A stretch of DNA of 30,861 bases from Hemicentrotus pulcherrimus (GCA_003118195.1 BEXV01000682.1:160782-191642); one strand, 5' to 3'; positions 1-14,200 are shown, counted from the first letter of the stretch. The notes: a model not told the origin generated them from the letters alone. Translations and numbers: made by a program.

Positions 1-1253
1 TCCTAGCTACAAATTGTCTATTTATTGATTTTCAAGCATACTTTGTTCATGTTTTATTATAAAATCTGCATTTGAGGAACTAACACTTCAACAAGCTCTG
101 CTTCAAGTTAGTTCCTCTTTTCTCGTGCTATTTCCAATATATTTATTGTTACATTGCATATTTGTTTTTATAAAAAAATATTTTTGTATTATGTTTTGCA
201 TGAGAAATAAAAATCATTTGAAGGTTTGAAGGTATCGTTTCAAAGATTTCTAAAATAAATGGAAGCACTTCTTGTAAATTGGATGATAGTGTTTAAGGCA
301 GAAGTTTGAAAATAATTATTTATGTCTGCTAAGTTCTTTTGAGAACAAAACACAAACTATTTTGTTCGTAAACGTCTTCTTGCAACTTTAATATATTCCT
401 CAATAATTTGTCTTGTCAAGTTCACCATACTAATGGGGCAAATAATTAATTTTCGTTTCCTTCGATCATTTTTTGCTAAAAAAACCGTAAATCATCTCTT
501 CAACAACATTTGTCTATTTATTTAGAACTATCAGATGCTGCACCTGTTACACAAAATCGGCTGGATACTACCTGGTCATTGTAAATAATGACTACATCAA
601 AGTGAGAACTTCAAATAGCAATGCAATGGTAAATGAAACATTTTGTGTTATGATCCTTTGTTCAGTCCGAGGTGTAGAACTGTGTGTTATGTTTTCTTCC
701 TATTCTTTCCTAAATTTTAAACCCGCGACCCGAGGACGATCGACGAGGCCGAGCCTTGGCGCCAAAGCCCCGGCGCCCCGGGAACGGTCAGGGCGCGATA
801 TGCTCTTGCTGTTGGTTACGGCAATAATATTCAATAGATAGAGAAAATGATACACATTCTCGTACCCTTTCTGTTTCCCCAAAATTGGTTCAAATACCAC
901 ACAAATTTGGGGAGAGGATTACTGATTAGTTCTACATTGTACTCTAAACTAGATGTAGATCTAGACTTAGTTAGAGCATGTAGATTTCTAGAGTAAAGGA
1001 CAGGGTTTTCGGCAACTTTAAAAATCCTATATTTGGGACTCTTTACTTCCTATTTATCATCATTTCTTGTTGACATTATGAAGCAAATATTATTATTTAA
1101 ACAAAAAAAAAGAATCCCAGAAAAAAATCACAAATTGCCATGACTGAATGTTCATTTCAATTTTCACTGTTTTGGAGCCAGTAATCGACCTAGCTATCTT
1201 ATAAGAATATTACAATGAGAATCTGCACTCATTTTCATTTTATTTTGTCACAG
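1..1253 (+). other. 5' flank / possible upstream 5'UTR intron of TMEM94
   Basis: No coding exon is recognised here. The stretch just before 1254 ends in TTTGTCACAG, a good splice acceptor, so at least part of this region is probably an intron behind an unseen 5' untranslated exon. A hairpin with 11-bp arms lies at 74-84 and 107-117 (GAGGAACTAAC / GTTAGTTCCTC). The rest is AT-rich apart from the GC patch at 721-800. I cannot place a transcription start. Confidence 0.5.
721..800. promoter_or_regulatory. CpG-rich GC patch, possible promoter or 5'UTR exon
   Basis: About 80 bp of very GC-rich, CpG-dense sequence stands in AT-rich surroundings. It includes the perfect palindrome TTGGCGCCAA and the string CCCCGGCGCCCCGGG. 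It lies roughly 450-530 bp before the first coding exon of TMEM94. An unmethylated promoter patch or a 5' untranslated exon are the simplest readings. A fragment of unrelated inserted DNA is possible. There is no direct sign of transcription. Confidence 0.35.
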
Positions 1254-2287
1254 ATGACTTCGCCAGAGTACACTGGGCTAGACACCCATAAGGCCCTAGA
1301 GAAATTGAAGTCAGACATCACAAAGGAGCTGCAGATCTATGAAGAGTTTACATGGAAGAAGCAAAGCTGCATGTCTGCCCTGGGCCACCAGTCGGGATGG
1401 AGGCTTGACCCAAGGGCTGCTTTTCACTGGACCAGTGGTGTGGCCATAATGATTGCCATCGTCCTGTTACTGTTCTCGAGCATCTTTAGCTGGGATCCAA
1501 GTCTGCTGGTTGAGAGCGCAGTCCTCTTTATGTTTCTCCTCTTCAATGCTTACCTGTCTGGTTGGGACTGCAGGCTTCAGCATCGCGAGATGGTGGATAG
1601 GACAAAGGAATTAATCAAACATTTAGAAGGTAAGGTAGCCTATTTTTAGTATCTTTATTCTTTTCAATTAACATGTTGTCACACTAATTTTTAGTTCAGA
1701 AATACTCCTAAGTACAGTACTTGTTTATGTGTGTAGATAAAGATAAAATGCATTATAATCAACGTCTATCTATTTGATGGTATCTTCTCTTATCTCAGAG
1801 GTTGATTGCAACATTTTTTTCCTTTTCAAATTCAATCAATATATAGTATTCCAAAATGATTCTGCAGACATTTTATTCTCCCAAAATCAAGTTCTTAATT
1901 ATGTCATGAAGTTTTGAACTTAATATTAGAAACACACAAGGAAAGTTGCTGGAGTTGTTTCATATACTGTAAGGAGACACAGAGGAAAAGTGATATGTCT
2001 TCTAGACATTCAGTCATATAAGCTGTTGCGAGCTTGAATATTGAATATATATATATCAGCATTGTTGATTTTTTTCTTTTCTTTCTGCAGGAATGGTGTC
2101 TCAGGAGGTGACCTGGACACCGGACGATTACATGCCTCTCTTCAGCCCTCATACCAACTCCATCATGCTGCAGTGGACATTGAGAGACGGTCAGCTGGTC
2201 AATCTTCCCTGGACGCTGCTGGTCACTGATGACATCATCCTGATGAGACCTGGAAAGATAGCGCCAACCAACATCAGAATCCTATCA
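1254..2287 (+). CDS. TMEM94: TMEM94 exons 1-2: N-terminus, TM1-TM2, start of actuator-like domain
   Basis: Exon 1 (1254-1629, ends phase 1) encodes residues 1-125. A charged helical start is followed by two hydrophobic segments at about residues 61-80 (core VAIMIAIVLLLF) and 84-103 (core SAVLFMFLLFNAYL). Exon 2 (2091-2287, ends phase 0) carries LRDGQLVNLPWTLLVTDDII followed by LMRPGK, which matches the region before and inside the actuator domain of P-type ATPases (the PGDI...PGD pattern). The actuator TGES loop is absent, as expected for TMEM94. An ATG at 1215 would add 13 residues if translation ran through without the splice; similarity favours 1254. Confidence 0.9.
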
Positions 2288-5200
2288 GTGAGTTCCTATT
2301 CGTTGGAATGATGATCAGGCCTTTAAAAAAAAGATGTTGTATTGCCCTTTCGGTGCCTTTAAAAAAAGCCAACCATAGATTTCAAGACTTTTGGGTCGGT
2401 CGCAAAGGGCAATACAACATGATTTTCTTTTTTTAAAGGCCTAATAGTTGATAGGTGCCAGCTTTTCTGATATTTGCCCCCCTTCAGACCCTGTTACCTC
2501 TGTCTCAGGCTGTCTCAGGTGTTGTATCGTTTTAGTTTGAGAAACAATTTAATTTTTCAGGCTAATAAGTTAAAATGAAGTGGCACACCTGTGAATAATA
2601 TATCTTGATGAAGTGTAATTCAACCCAGAATGTGTCCTTCAAGTGCTTTACATGATAATGATGAAATAATTGCTCTATAGTTAGTTTATCAAAGATTTAT
2701 GCAGATTGATTTCTGTCTATAGTAGAAAACTATGAGTTATAACTCGCAGATATGAGGCATTCATGTGATCAAACCTGTTTTTAGATACCACTCAGTGGGA
2801 AGGAAGAACATATCTTCTGTAGGAAAGAGTTTTTAGTTGAAAATGGAAAATTCCTCCTTGTATGTGCTTGTAGGTTTCTATGTACTTGTAGCTGTAGACA
2901 AAAGGGATTATTATGTTTGATAATTCACATTGATGGTACATGTATTAACATTTATGGTCATTATTAGTTTATTGTTGCTAACTAAACTGAACTGATCTTA
3001 TGCAATCACTTGCAGGAGGACAGTGATCTTGAGTTACGAGCTGGGGAGGCGTATAATCCAATCATTCCAGAGCCTAAATCAGAACCCACAGCACGCCACC
3101 CACTTCAACCTGCCAAATTCCAAGTCATGGACACCCCCTATATCCCACATCTCAGGTAAGGCACATGGAGAAACATCTTAAAACGTAGAGCTCACTAAAT
3201 ACGCACAGAACATTTGCTGCGTCCAGTTACCATCATTTACTCTTAAAAACCATGGTGGCTTGTTTGCGGCATGTTACCGCGTCATAGCTGGAGGAGCTTT
3301 GGCTCTGCAACATTCTCATCTCAGAGATTCGTGCTCACCATGTATTTGATTTTTTATTTCTTAGGACCTGTTTGAAAGGAGCCCAGAAGAAGCCGCTCTC
3401 TTCATTTGATAACAAAAGAATCATCTGCACAGCCATGTTTGAACGATGGCTCACCCCAGCTGCATTGGTGAGAATGATTTCTAATTCCAGATTTCATGGA
3501 TGGATATCATATTTATTAGAATTATTGTAACTTAAGTGACTCGGTAACATTACCTCAGATTCTGAAACAAAATCCTGGATTTAGCTCATGCTGCAATCAT
3601 AATCATAAACATTTAGGTCAGTCAGGAATTCCATGACTTTTACGAGCCGATCGCCTGTTTGATTATCAAGATGTTTTTGATTGGAAATCGAAATTTCATT
3701 TTCCTAACGGTTTTTAAAACAGTACAATCTAGTGGGGAAAATGATTACCAATATGGTAAAACCAGTCACTCAAAGATTTGTACTTTTTTTAGGCACTTCT
3801 TGATCATTTTGGAAGCCCAATTTTTTTAGGGGTTTGACATTTTTTGTTTATTCACGGGAATGGCTAAAACCATGACTGCACTTTCGACCAATCAGATGGC
3901 TGGATTTCGTAAGTGAGGTATCATATAAAACAACATATCACAGACACTGATAACAAGTAGGGCCATGCATCTCAGATTCAACATTGTTAAACAATGTATT
4001 TGAAGGAGTCATATTGTGTATCTTGCATTCTGTGCTCGGACCTAGAGACATCCCCACTAAGATGGTATCATTCTCCACAAGCGTCTTGCCTTCAGCTAAA
4101 AACTGAAACTTTTCACATGCAATTCTGATTATTAAGCTGTATTCAATAATTACAAATATAATTCAAGATTCCATAGATCATGTTGCATTTATTGATTATA
4201 TGATATTCACATATTCTAATGTCAACCATGTTGTTGTTATGTAACCCCTACAGATCATTTCTTTTGTCATAAATATGATCCGCTATCTGGTCGTTGAGTC
4301 TGACATGGGCCACTGGGCACAGGTCTTCGTTGCTATACCGGTAAATCAGTTTCTATCTCATCTGATCTCATTGTTTAGAACTCTGACATCTTCATTTTAA
4401 AAGGACAATTCATCACCTACCACTTTGACTGTACTGTCCGACCCCCCCCCCCCCCCCCCCCCNCCCCCCACCCTTACTGTGAAATTAGAACTGTGAGTGG
4501 TTCAGCTACACAAAAGTTTCATTCTGTTAAAAAATTATAACACAATTGACACATTTTTGCAATTCCTGAATGTCCCTTGCCATCCTTAACTGTTGATAAA
4601 GTTTCTTGTTCTATAGTATTGTATTGCATGCAATATTGAAGTCACTACCGCATGTATCTTTTGGCCAGCTGTAAGTAGATTTATATTAAGTCTTTAACCT
4701 ATGGCCACAAACACCTTCTTTAATAAGTTCTACTTAATCAGATTTAACATTGACATGATTTGGTACATTAATAACAAAGATAAATTTAGTTTCATACAAA
4801 TGTCTAGACAATACAAATGATATATTTGTCTTCAAATTAAAATTTGAAGACGGACAGTCAACCTGTCCGAAAAGTCGAGTCTACTCTCCTGCTCCTGCTC
4901 TGCAACTCTACTCGCCAACTCAACCAGCTTCTCACATCTACTTAACTCTCCTACTCAATCCAGTCTTCTACTCAACCTCCCATCCTGTCTACAACTTTTC
5001 TGGTTTACAGTCCTTTTCAGGACTACACTCGAAAGATACTCTTCCTTTAAACCTCCACTCTCTCGCCTCTCCATTTCACTTCTACTTTTCATCCACTTTC
5101 CTCATACCTCCTAGGACCTTACACATGGTGTACCGTAAACCTCTTCCACGATAAATTAAAATTTGTTTCTGATTATAGGTTCACACGGTCTTGCCTTTGC

Positions 5201-8200
5201 TGCCTCTGTGCCTACCATTGATCTGGATCTCACTCAATCACTTTGGTAGTGCAAGGATTGTCACTCTTTTCCACAAGTCTAAACATCTCAAGGTATATTT
5301 GTTCAAATACTTGAAATCCCTCATTTTAATTGTCTATGTAACTCTTTATATCTGCGTTTCACTAGGCTTTGTTTTAAGTAAAAACATTGCAAGAAGTGAG
5401 CATTGATCCTCACTCTGAGAAAATCTATTTTTGTCTGTGTTTCTTACTCCCCTTTCTCTTTCTGCCTTTCTTCGTCTGTCTGTTAGTTTGCCTTTTTAAA
5501 AAATTGTATTTATTTATTCTCCACCCATGGGATGGATTGCCCTTGTCAGCTATAAGCTGTTTCTCAAAGGGGTCCAAGCCAACTTAATTTGGAGAAGTAG
5601 TGAAGATATTTCTTTTCTCAAGTTGAATGGAAGTGTTGTCAGAATTCTTAGTGTAATTAGTTAAAAATTGTTTATCACGGGTATTCTAAACAACTATTCT
5701 GTCTGTATTAAATGGTTTTTGTCCATACCCTAAGTTTACTTTTATCAATTGTCCATTTTTCTCTCAGCTTCCAGAGTCGGACCGTGAATTCCAGGATAGC
5801 GAAGAAGACACACAGATCGTGGTAAGTAAAATAAAACTGATAGGAAAAATCTGGATCTTGTTTTATACTTCCTTCTGAAACTATCCAAATGAAAATACAA
5901 ACTGCATTTCTGGTAAACAAATTTTGTGGATACCTTTCATTGTTATGCTCTGAAGGTGTTCGTCTACGTTCACACAGCATAGTCAACCGCCTAAAATAAA
6001 ATTATAAAAAAAAACAAACAGAAGCCTAGGTAAAATGAAATGACTAATATGCAGGGCATTTTAAGTTTCCATATCTATGAATGCACAGATAAGCGAGTAT
6101 TTAAAGGGATACGGTAATCATCCAATCGTCTGTCTGATTAACAAGATATTTATGATTGGAATTACAAATTTTGAAAACCGTACACTACAGTGGGGAAAAC
6201 GAGTATGGTAAAAACCAGTCACTCAAAGATTTTTACTTTTTTGAGGCACTTTTTGATCATTTTGAAGCGCATTTTTTGTTTAGGGCTTCAATATTACACC
6301 AAATCACAGACACTGATAACACGTAGGGCCGTGCATCTCAGATTTAACATTGTTAAACGATCCCTTTAAGGAGATCTTTTTTAAATCTCCATTTGCCCTT
6401 CATTTACTCTTGAATTTTTATCCTGTCGTTTTTGTGTGGTTTCTTGCAGCAAGTATCCTCCAAGGCTTTATGCTTGTCAGGAAATTTGTACAGATAAAAA
6501 GCAATATTAGAATAATTGATTTTCTATTTTCTTGTAGGATGAAAGGTTACCATGGTTACCAGTATGGCAGCGCTCCAAATCCAGCTTTTTTGGTACCTCA
6601 TCTCATCTACCCAGAACAAGCAACTTGCTTCAAGGGTTGGGATCTGTAACTGTGAGTATAATTGCATAAGACCGATGAAATACACTCGAGTTTATTTGAT
6701 ATTATCTCTTGGTATTTAATTTTCTGATAAATAATTTGATTGTTGCTATAAAGTTTATAGTGCACGTAAGACAAAAATTGTCATGTGATACTGTAAATTA
6801 TTCAAATCACAGCTACACAGATAGCTGACATTGTTATCATAAGCCTGTATAAATCAAATGAGATTGTATAGTAAGTTATGTAGGGTCATTGTTTATTATG
6901 GATGTTATTACCCTGCCAGTATGTAGCATTCAATGACTTTAAGAGATATATTTCTACTTGTATCATTTACATATTTACATCATATAGATCAGGAGGGTAA
7001 TTGCTTTATCAGGAAATCTTTATGATATGTTTTTTGATAGACATTGTTTTGTTGCATGCTCAGTCACTGAGAAGGTGTTCTTCACGAGTCGTCTATCTGA
7101 TGATGATTTTGATCACAATCTTTGTTTTCTTCAATTCAATTAGTCTCTTTGCTGTGTCGACAAGAGGGGGATTCTATCAACGCCCGACCCCACCCCTGAG
7201 AAGGTGTTTTTCATGAGTAGTCTATCTGATGATGATTCAGATAGTGTATGCAGTGAGGACTCTGTCTTTGGTTGTGCAGATGAGAAAGAGAAAGGGAAGA
7301 AAAGATCAAAATCTAAGATGGCCAATGAAGGTAAAATCAAACATCTCTGTTCGCTTCCATTCTTCCATCTTGAAGTAAATGTGTTGTGTTTTATGATGCA
7401 TTGAGTTTTGTAGAAGTCAAATAAGTAGATATTTTATTGATAATCTTCTATAATACCATGATGGCATGTGGATTCATTCTTGAAGAGAATCATGCTCAAA
7501 TTCATGTATTGCTGAGATGAATTTCAGGGTCACAATGTCATACAACATTTTTGAGAAGAAAAAAAATTAAAGTGCTTTAGTACGTATAGCACATATAAAT
7601 TCTTGGGGAATTTGCACCCTTGTGACTGAAGAGGTTAAGATTCAAGTGCATGTAGAAGTGACAGTGTCCTTGTCTAATGGATATATTGTAAGGCTCTGGA
7701 TCAACGAACCGCTCGTACTCTTCAGAATGGCTTCATTTTCCCCCTCTCTGACAGATCACTTTCCTGAACACCATGCAGAAGTGCTGACCCTCTCTCAAGA
7801 TTCATCGGTGAGTTAGACAATTCACATGATATTCCAGGCACTCTGATGAGACCGCTAAAAGACCGACCCCAAAAATACATTAACCCAATAGCTATTAACA
7901 ATACACCGAATGGTAATAGTGCAAATATTGGTCATCTATTAATGATGAAAGAGCTCGTTATGATAGGCTGTCAAGACAAAGTATGGTTCAACCAGTTTTG
8001 CCATCACCCTGCCATGTCATTTCATTTGCCATGTCATTTAATGATCTTTTCAAGAAATTTTGTATTCCATGTGAGTTCAATTGATTTATGTTTAAACAAA
8101 GATTATATATTCTGTTCCTTACAGGGTTTGTATGGTGTAGAGTTTGATGAAACAAACTGGGATAGACACATCAGTTCCTTAAAACCGATGGTAAGAAAGC

Positions 8201-8248
8201 TTAGTCTCTGTCTGCTCTCCTTTCCCCCTCTCTCTCTCCCTCCCTCAC

Positions 8249-8285
<37 letters not shown>

Positions 8286-11200
8286 TTCCCTTTTTCAAAT
8301 TCTCACATTGTTTCTTTCTTTCTGTAGCTCCACTCTCTCTTTGTCTCTATCCTTTTCAATCACTTTGTATCTTACACTACCCGTTTCATCAAAAGTCAAC
8401 TACAGCGGATGACAGTTTTTACTGGACAATTATTCTGGAGCAACTTATTTTCAGAGATGTACATCATGCTCATTTGACAGAATCATTTAGTCCCATGGAG
8501 AGGATTTAAATCTGTAGGTCCCCTGGCTGCCTACTTACATTACTTACTTTGATTTTGTAGCTTTCAGTTCAGTTGATATGATTCTGTAATTATGTTATTG
8601 TTTTTTGTTAAATGAATGTTGGAAATAGATTAGAAACATTAAAGCCCCCTGCACTACTTATAGCTAATTGCGCCCTCTATATAGCAAACATTGCCTAAGC
8701 AGTGACCGTTGGACCCCCATGGTCCCCTTTTCTTATGTTAATTGAGAGCTGATTTTAATAAGATAACCACCTGCCAGTGACCATGCAGGGAGGTCTAATC
8801 CCTCCTGGCCAAACTAATGCAGACGGGCCTTAAATATGTGTTCTCTTCTCCTCACAGGGCCTGACCATACTGATGAACACCTGTAATGCCAACACAGTAG
8901 AAACACACAGCTCTTTCATGGACCATGTCGCTTCCACCGTGAACTCCGAAGAGAGCAAACATTACATGCATGTGTCTCAGAGAAGGTAGTACTTATCGTA
9001 CCCGTTTTGTACACTTTATAGACCATGGGGGTGTTTCACAAAGGTCTTAAGTTGAATTTTATCTCTCAGCTGGTCTTAACAATTATGGAAAGCCGTTAGC
9101 ATCCTTGAAAATATTTTGTAAAAGTTATTTTAAAGGCATAAAATGTTGATTTATATCGTTCATATTTTCTATTATCATGGGAGATTTCATATTCTTGAGG
9201 TGGAATTTATGTAAATTCAAAATAATTGATTTTTTGTTATTGAGTATATTTCATTATAAGGCTACAAATGGCTCTCCATAATATTTAAGTCGAACTTATA
9301 GTAAAATTTGACTAAGAATCTTCGTAAAACACCCCCCAGTTCACAGTTAGCACATGTCCCAAATGACCCTGAATATCCACAGATCTTCAAAACATGAAGA
9401 GGTCCCACTTTCTTTCCACTTTTGTTTCCCCTTTTCAAAGAATACTTCCACCTGAGTGTGTATCATGGACTGCACTGCTTTTGCATAAATGCATAATGAT
9501 TACATAACTTTCATGAGCACGTATCTAGTCATTTTTCTCCATGAATTTTTACAATTTTCGTCTGCAACAACCTTTATCTGGTCATGCTCAGACTGTAACT
9601 ATGAACTGGCTTATTCACACCCTTTAAATGAATGCAGAATTAGCCTTCTTTTCCACCACCTTAATTCAAAGTATTTTCAATTCATAATGAAACTGGTATA
9701 TGTATCTAACAAAGAAACGTTTTATCTGTATTCTTGTTCCATTGATCGAATGAATTATTTCATAATCTCCTGTCCCCCCCCTCCCTTTCTCTTTCTCTCT
9801 CTCTCCCTCCTCTCTCTCCTATCCCCTCTCTCTCCCCTACCCTCTCTCTCCCTCTCCCTTTCCCTTTCTCTTTCTCTCTTTCTCTCCTACCTCTCTCCCC
9901 TCTCTCTCTTTTTTCTTCTACCCTTCTCCCTCTCTCTCTCTCTCTCTCTCTTTCTATGTATCGCCTATTCTCCTTTATTCTCCCCCATTCTTTCTCCCAT
10001 GCACCAGGTGCCTCTGCCAGATAGCTCAAGTGATGGGTTTCACAGACCAAGCAACTGAGAACTTTGAACTCAAACAGAAGCTAGCACTATACAAACTACC
10101 TGTAAGCTCTACTATGCTTAAAGGGCAACGTTTAAAAATGTTAAATCTGAGATGCATGGCCCTATGTGTTATCAGTGTCTGTGATATGGTGTAATATTTA
10201 AGCCCTTTAAAAAAATCCCTTCATAATGATCATGAAATGCCTCAAAAAAGTAAAAATCTTTGAATGACCGGTTTTACCATACTCATTTTCCTTTATAGAC
10301 TGTAGTGTTATAAAACTGTGAGGAAAACAAATTCAAAAAATTTTGATTTCCAATCATAAATATCTTGATAATCAGACAGGCGATCAGCTTGTAAAAGTCA
10401 TGGGGTTCTTGATTGACCTAAATGTTTAGAATTATCATTGCAGCATGAGCTAAATCAAATGATTTTGTTTCAGCATCTGAGACAAAGTTACCCAATCCCT
10501 TTAAACTAGATAGTGTTATAAATGACAACAGTTCAAATCTTTATTCAACCTTTATAGAACGATTTATCGTGACAATATACAAGATAATGGTAAGGACCAA
10601 TGGGAAAAAATTCTGCTTGTAATAGGGGCCCTGAAACGGACAAGAACAAGATAATGAATATTATTGATAAGAAATACTTACATAATACATCGCGCCTTCC
10701 CTATGATGGTATCACATTCAGCATTTAATAACTATACAATGATCTATTAAATTGGGATGTCACTATTTCTAATTGTTATCATTTTTGTTTTTATACCACA
10801 GAGTGATGCTGACGAGAATGACGTAGGAGGAAGAAGATTTGCTAGATCTCGATCGTTCATCAAGAAACGTATCCCAGCTCCTCACACATTATCCGTGTTG
10901 GTTCAGCAAGCCTCTACAGGTATGTTACAATTTGTATGCTTCATGTCAAATATTTCGTCACTTTTATTGGACTTATGAATAAATGACTTCTATATATGTA
11001 TAGCAGAAGCACTCAGACAAGTGAATACTAAAAGAGATTAATTCATATTTAACGTTGAGCAATAACCTTTGAAACGTCTGATGCATACCTTTACATTTGT
11101 ATTACATAACAATTACTCCATCTGATGTAACATACATCACATTAAGTCTATAGACTCTAGAATGAAGAAAACAGACATTCTAAACTGAGAGATAATGAAT

Positions 11201-14200
11201 ACAAATCCCAAAATAGAGGTGTTATGGTCTGGTGGATAAGTTGCCCGACTGTAGATCAGAAGGTATGGGGTTCAAATCCCAGCCCGACACTAACGTCCTT
11301 TGGCAAGACATAATCTACATTTGCCTCTCTCCACCCAGGTGCTAAATGGGTAACCGGTGGGATGCGAACGTTGATGTAGTATGCTCAGCATTGTGAGCGT
11401 CTGTACAATGGAGAATGTGCACATAGTGTGCTTGAATCCGATGACCTGGGTAATAATATATCTCTAAAACGCTTAGAGACATTGTTTATGTATTAAGCGC
11501 TATATAAACTTGGAATATTAATATTCAAGTAGCATGTTTCACCATTTCTCTGTCAAGAATTTTAGGAAATATGAAGGCCTTGAGCAAAAATTTGGGGGTT
11601 ATTAGTTAATGTTACCTTTTGTTAAGTACCGGGAAAATTGAACAACCCTTCATTCTAATGAGATGGGATGGTTACACTGTCTTTCTGTATTTGTAGGATG
11701 TAAGCAGCTTTTGACCCAAGGAAGTGCTAGCCTTCTCCTTGACCTCTGCTCAGAATTCTGGGATGGCTCTAACCTCTATCCACTAACAGAAAATGAAAGG
11801 TAATGATTATTTGGTGAAGGATGTATAAGAAATGCCATTATATCTAATAGAATGAGAATGTTGGAATGTTTTCTTTGATAATGAGATGATTTTCTATCGT
11901 GCATATCGAGAGGTCAGTGACACAAAGACGTAACTCCATTTTTTGCCATTTTGAGAAAAAGTGGTTTATGTGTCACTGAGCACTTTGGCTCAATGAGGTG
12001 TTGGTTAGAGTTAAGTCTTTGTGTTTCCTGGAAAGCCCACAATTTTCTGAACATTTTGATATCAAATACTCATTTTGGCAAAATATGGAGTTACGTCTTT
12101 GTGTCACTGAACCCTCGATATGTAAGACAGATACAGTCTCATGCACTTAAAAGTAAAGACCAGTTATGATTGCATTGTGAAAGAAACGTTGTGGAATCTA
12201 TCAGAAAAGGTTGATCATCTAGCATCTGCAAGGTTCTGGAATCATCAAAATGATAAGAAATTTGGCCCATTATTAGTAAAGTTACAAGCACTATACACGG
12301 AAAGATGTACAGTATATGAGACTACCCTATATCTCTAACAGACCATGAGAGAAACAAATTTACCAAATATATCAATTAGTAGGCGGTTTCCCTACAAATT
12401 TGTTATCATCATGTATTAGTCAAAACGTATTCTTTCACATGATTGGAAATGCCAATACTGGTCTTTACCTTAAATCTTAATTATTTTACTTTGTGGGTAT
12501 TACAGGTACACAACTACTTTATTCTCATCATCATAAATTCTTTCAAAACACAGTGATATGTTTTTTATGATCTAATTCTTGCTTCTCCCTATACACTTTG
12601 TTTAGAATTCTTCTACACTTTTCTTCCTTCAAGATGTGTCCAATTTGAATTAGAAACTGATCCAAGTTGATGTTAATCTAATAACACAAGTTTTATCCTT
12701 TACATCGATGTACTTGCAGCAAGAAAATTCTGGATTTTTACCAGAGAGCCACCTTATCATCGTACTGTACTGCGTTTGCGTACCAGCCCATGGCGGAGTC
12801 CATTGATGATCGTCTTGGAGACTATTATATTGAGTTGCCTCCCAATCACAAGCGTTCTGATGATCATGATTTGCCTGAGATACCAGGTTTGGCCAGGTAC
12901 GATAGCTAGCTAGCTACTTGTTTTTTTTTTTATTGTTTAAAAAAAAATGGATATTGGGTATCTTTGTATGGGATTCTAAACAAATCCTGGATCTAGCTCA
13001 TGCTGCAATCACAATTATAAACCTTTAGGTCAGTCAGGAATCCCATAACTTGTACAAGCTGATAACCCGTCCGATTATCATGATATTTATGATTGGAATT
13101 CAATTCGAAATTTCAAAAACCGTTTTCCCAACGGTTTTTATAACATTACAGTNNNNNNNNNNNNNNNNNNNNNNNNNNNNNNNNNNNNNNNNNNNNNNNN
13201 NNNNNNNNNNNNNNNNNNNNNNNNNNNNNNNNNNNNNNNNNNNNNNNNNNNNNNNNNNNNNNNNNNNNNNNNNNNNNNNNNNNNNNNNNNNNNNNNNNNN
13301 NNNNNNNNNNNNNNNNNNNNNNNNNNNNNNNNNNNNNNNNNNNNNNNNNNNNNNNNNNNNNNNNNNNNNNNNNNNNNNNNNNNNNNNNNNNNNNNNNNNN
13401 NNNNNNNNNNNNNNNNNNNNNNNNNNNNNNNNNNNNNNNNNNNNNNNNNNNNNNNNNNNNNNNNNNNNNNNNNNNNNNNNNNNNNNNNNNNNNNNNNNNN
13501 NNNNNNNNNNNNNNNNNNNNNNNNNNNNNNNNNNNNNNNNNNNNNNNNNNNNNNNNNNNNNNNNNNNNNNNNNNNNNNNNNNNNNNNNNNNNNNNNNNNN
13601 NNNNNNNNNNNNNNNNNNNNNNNNNNNNNNNNNNNNNNNNNNNNNNNTTTTTTTTTTTTTTTTTCTTTTTTTTTTTTTTTAAAGGTCAAAATCGGGGGTG
13701 CGGCCTATACAAGGGTGCGGCGTTATCACCGGCAAATACGGTATGGTAAAACCGGTCACTCAAAGATTTTTTTCTATTTTGAAGCACTTCATGAACATTT
13801 TGAAGCTCAATTTTTTAGGGCTTCAGTATTACACCATATCACAGACACATTTTTTCCTGAAATACATCAGTAATTTTCTTGTTTTGCAGTAAATTACTTT
13901 GGTATGTATATCATAATTTGTATCTTGTCGATGAAACATTCCGTAGATGTGGGTGTGATGCAGTATTTATAAAATACTTGATAAGGGTACGAACACTCTT
14001 AGAGGAGGGGCATTTAAAGAAAGGAAAGCAATGTCGAAGAGAGGGGAATTATAACATGTTTTATTTTCAGCAGCTGTGATTATGCTATAATTATGATGAA
14101 GTGCTATTTGTACATGTGGTATATTTTGACTCAGATCCTCATGGGATATGGATACAAGCAGAGAACCTAATACGGCTGTCCACCGCACAAGGAAATACCA

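Noticed and set aside
9760..10058. Arg/Glu-rich minus frame and Ser/Leu-rich plus frame
   Set aside because: Produced by the CT tract. The true coding part here is exon 13 (10008-10101).
11225..11300. A tRNA gene
   Set aside because: A- and B-box-like words are present, but no cloverleaf can be folded, and further copies with the same non-tRNA body show it is a SINE head.
13050..13689. Open frames running through the Ns on both strands
   Set aside because: They exist only because ambiguous bases contain no stops. The flanks are a repeat and a T-rich run.
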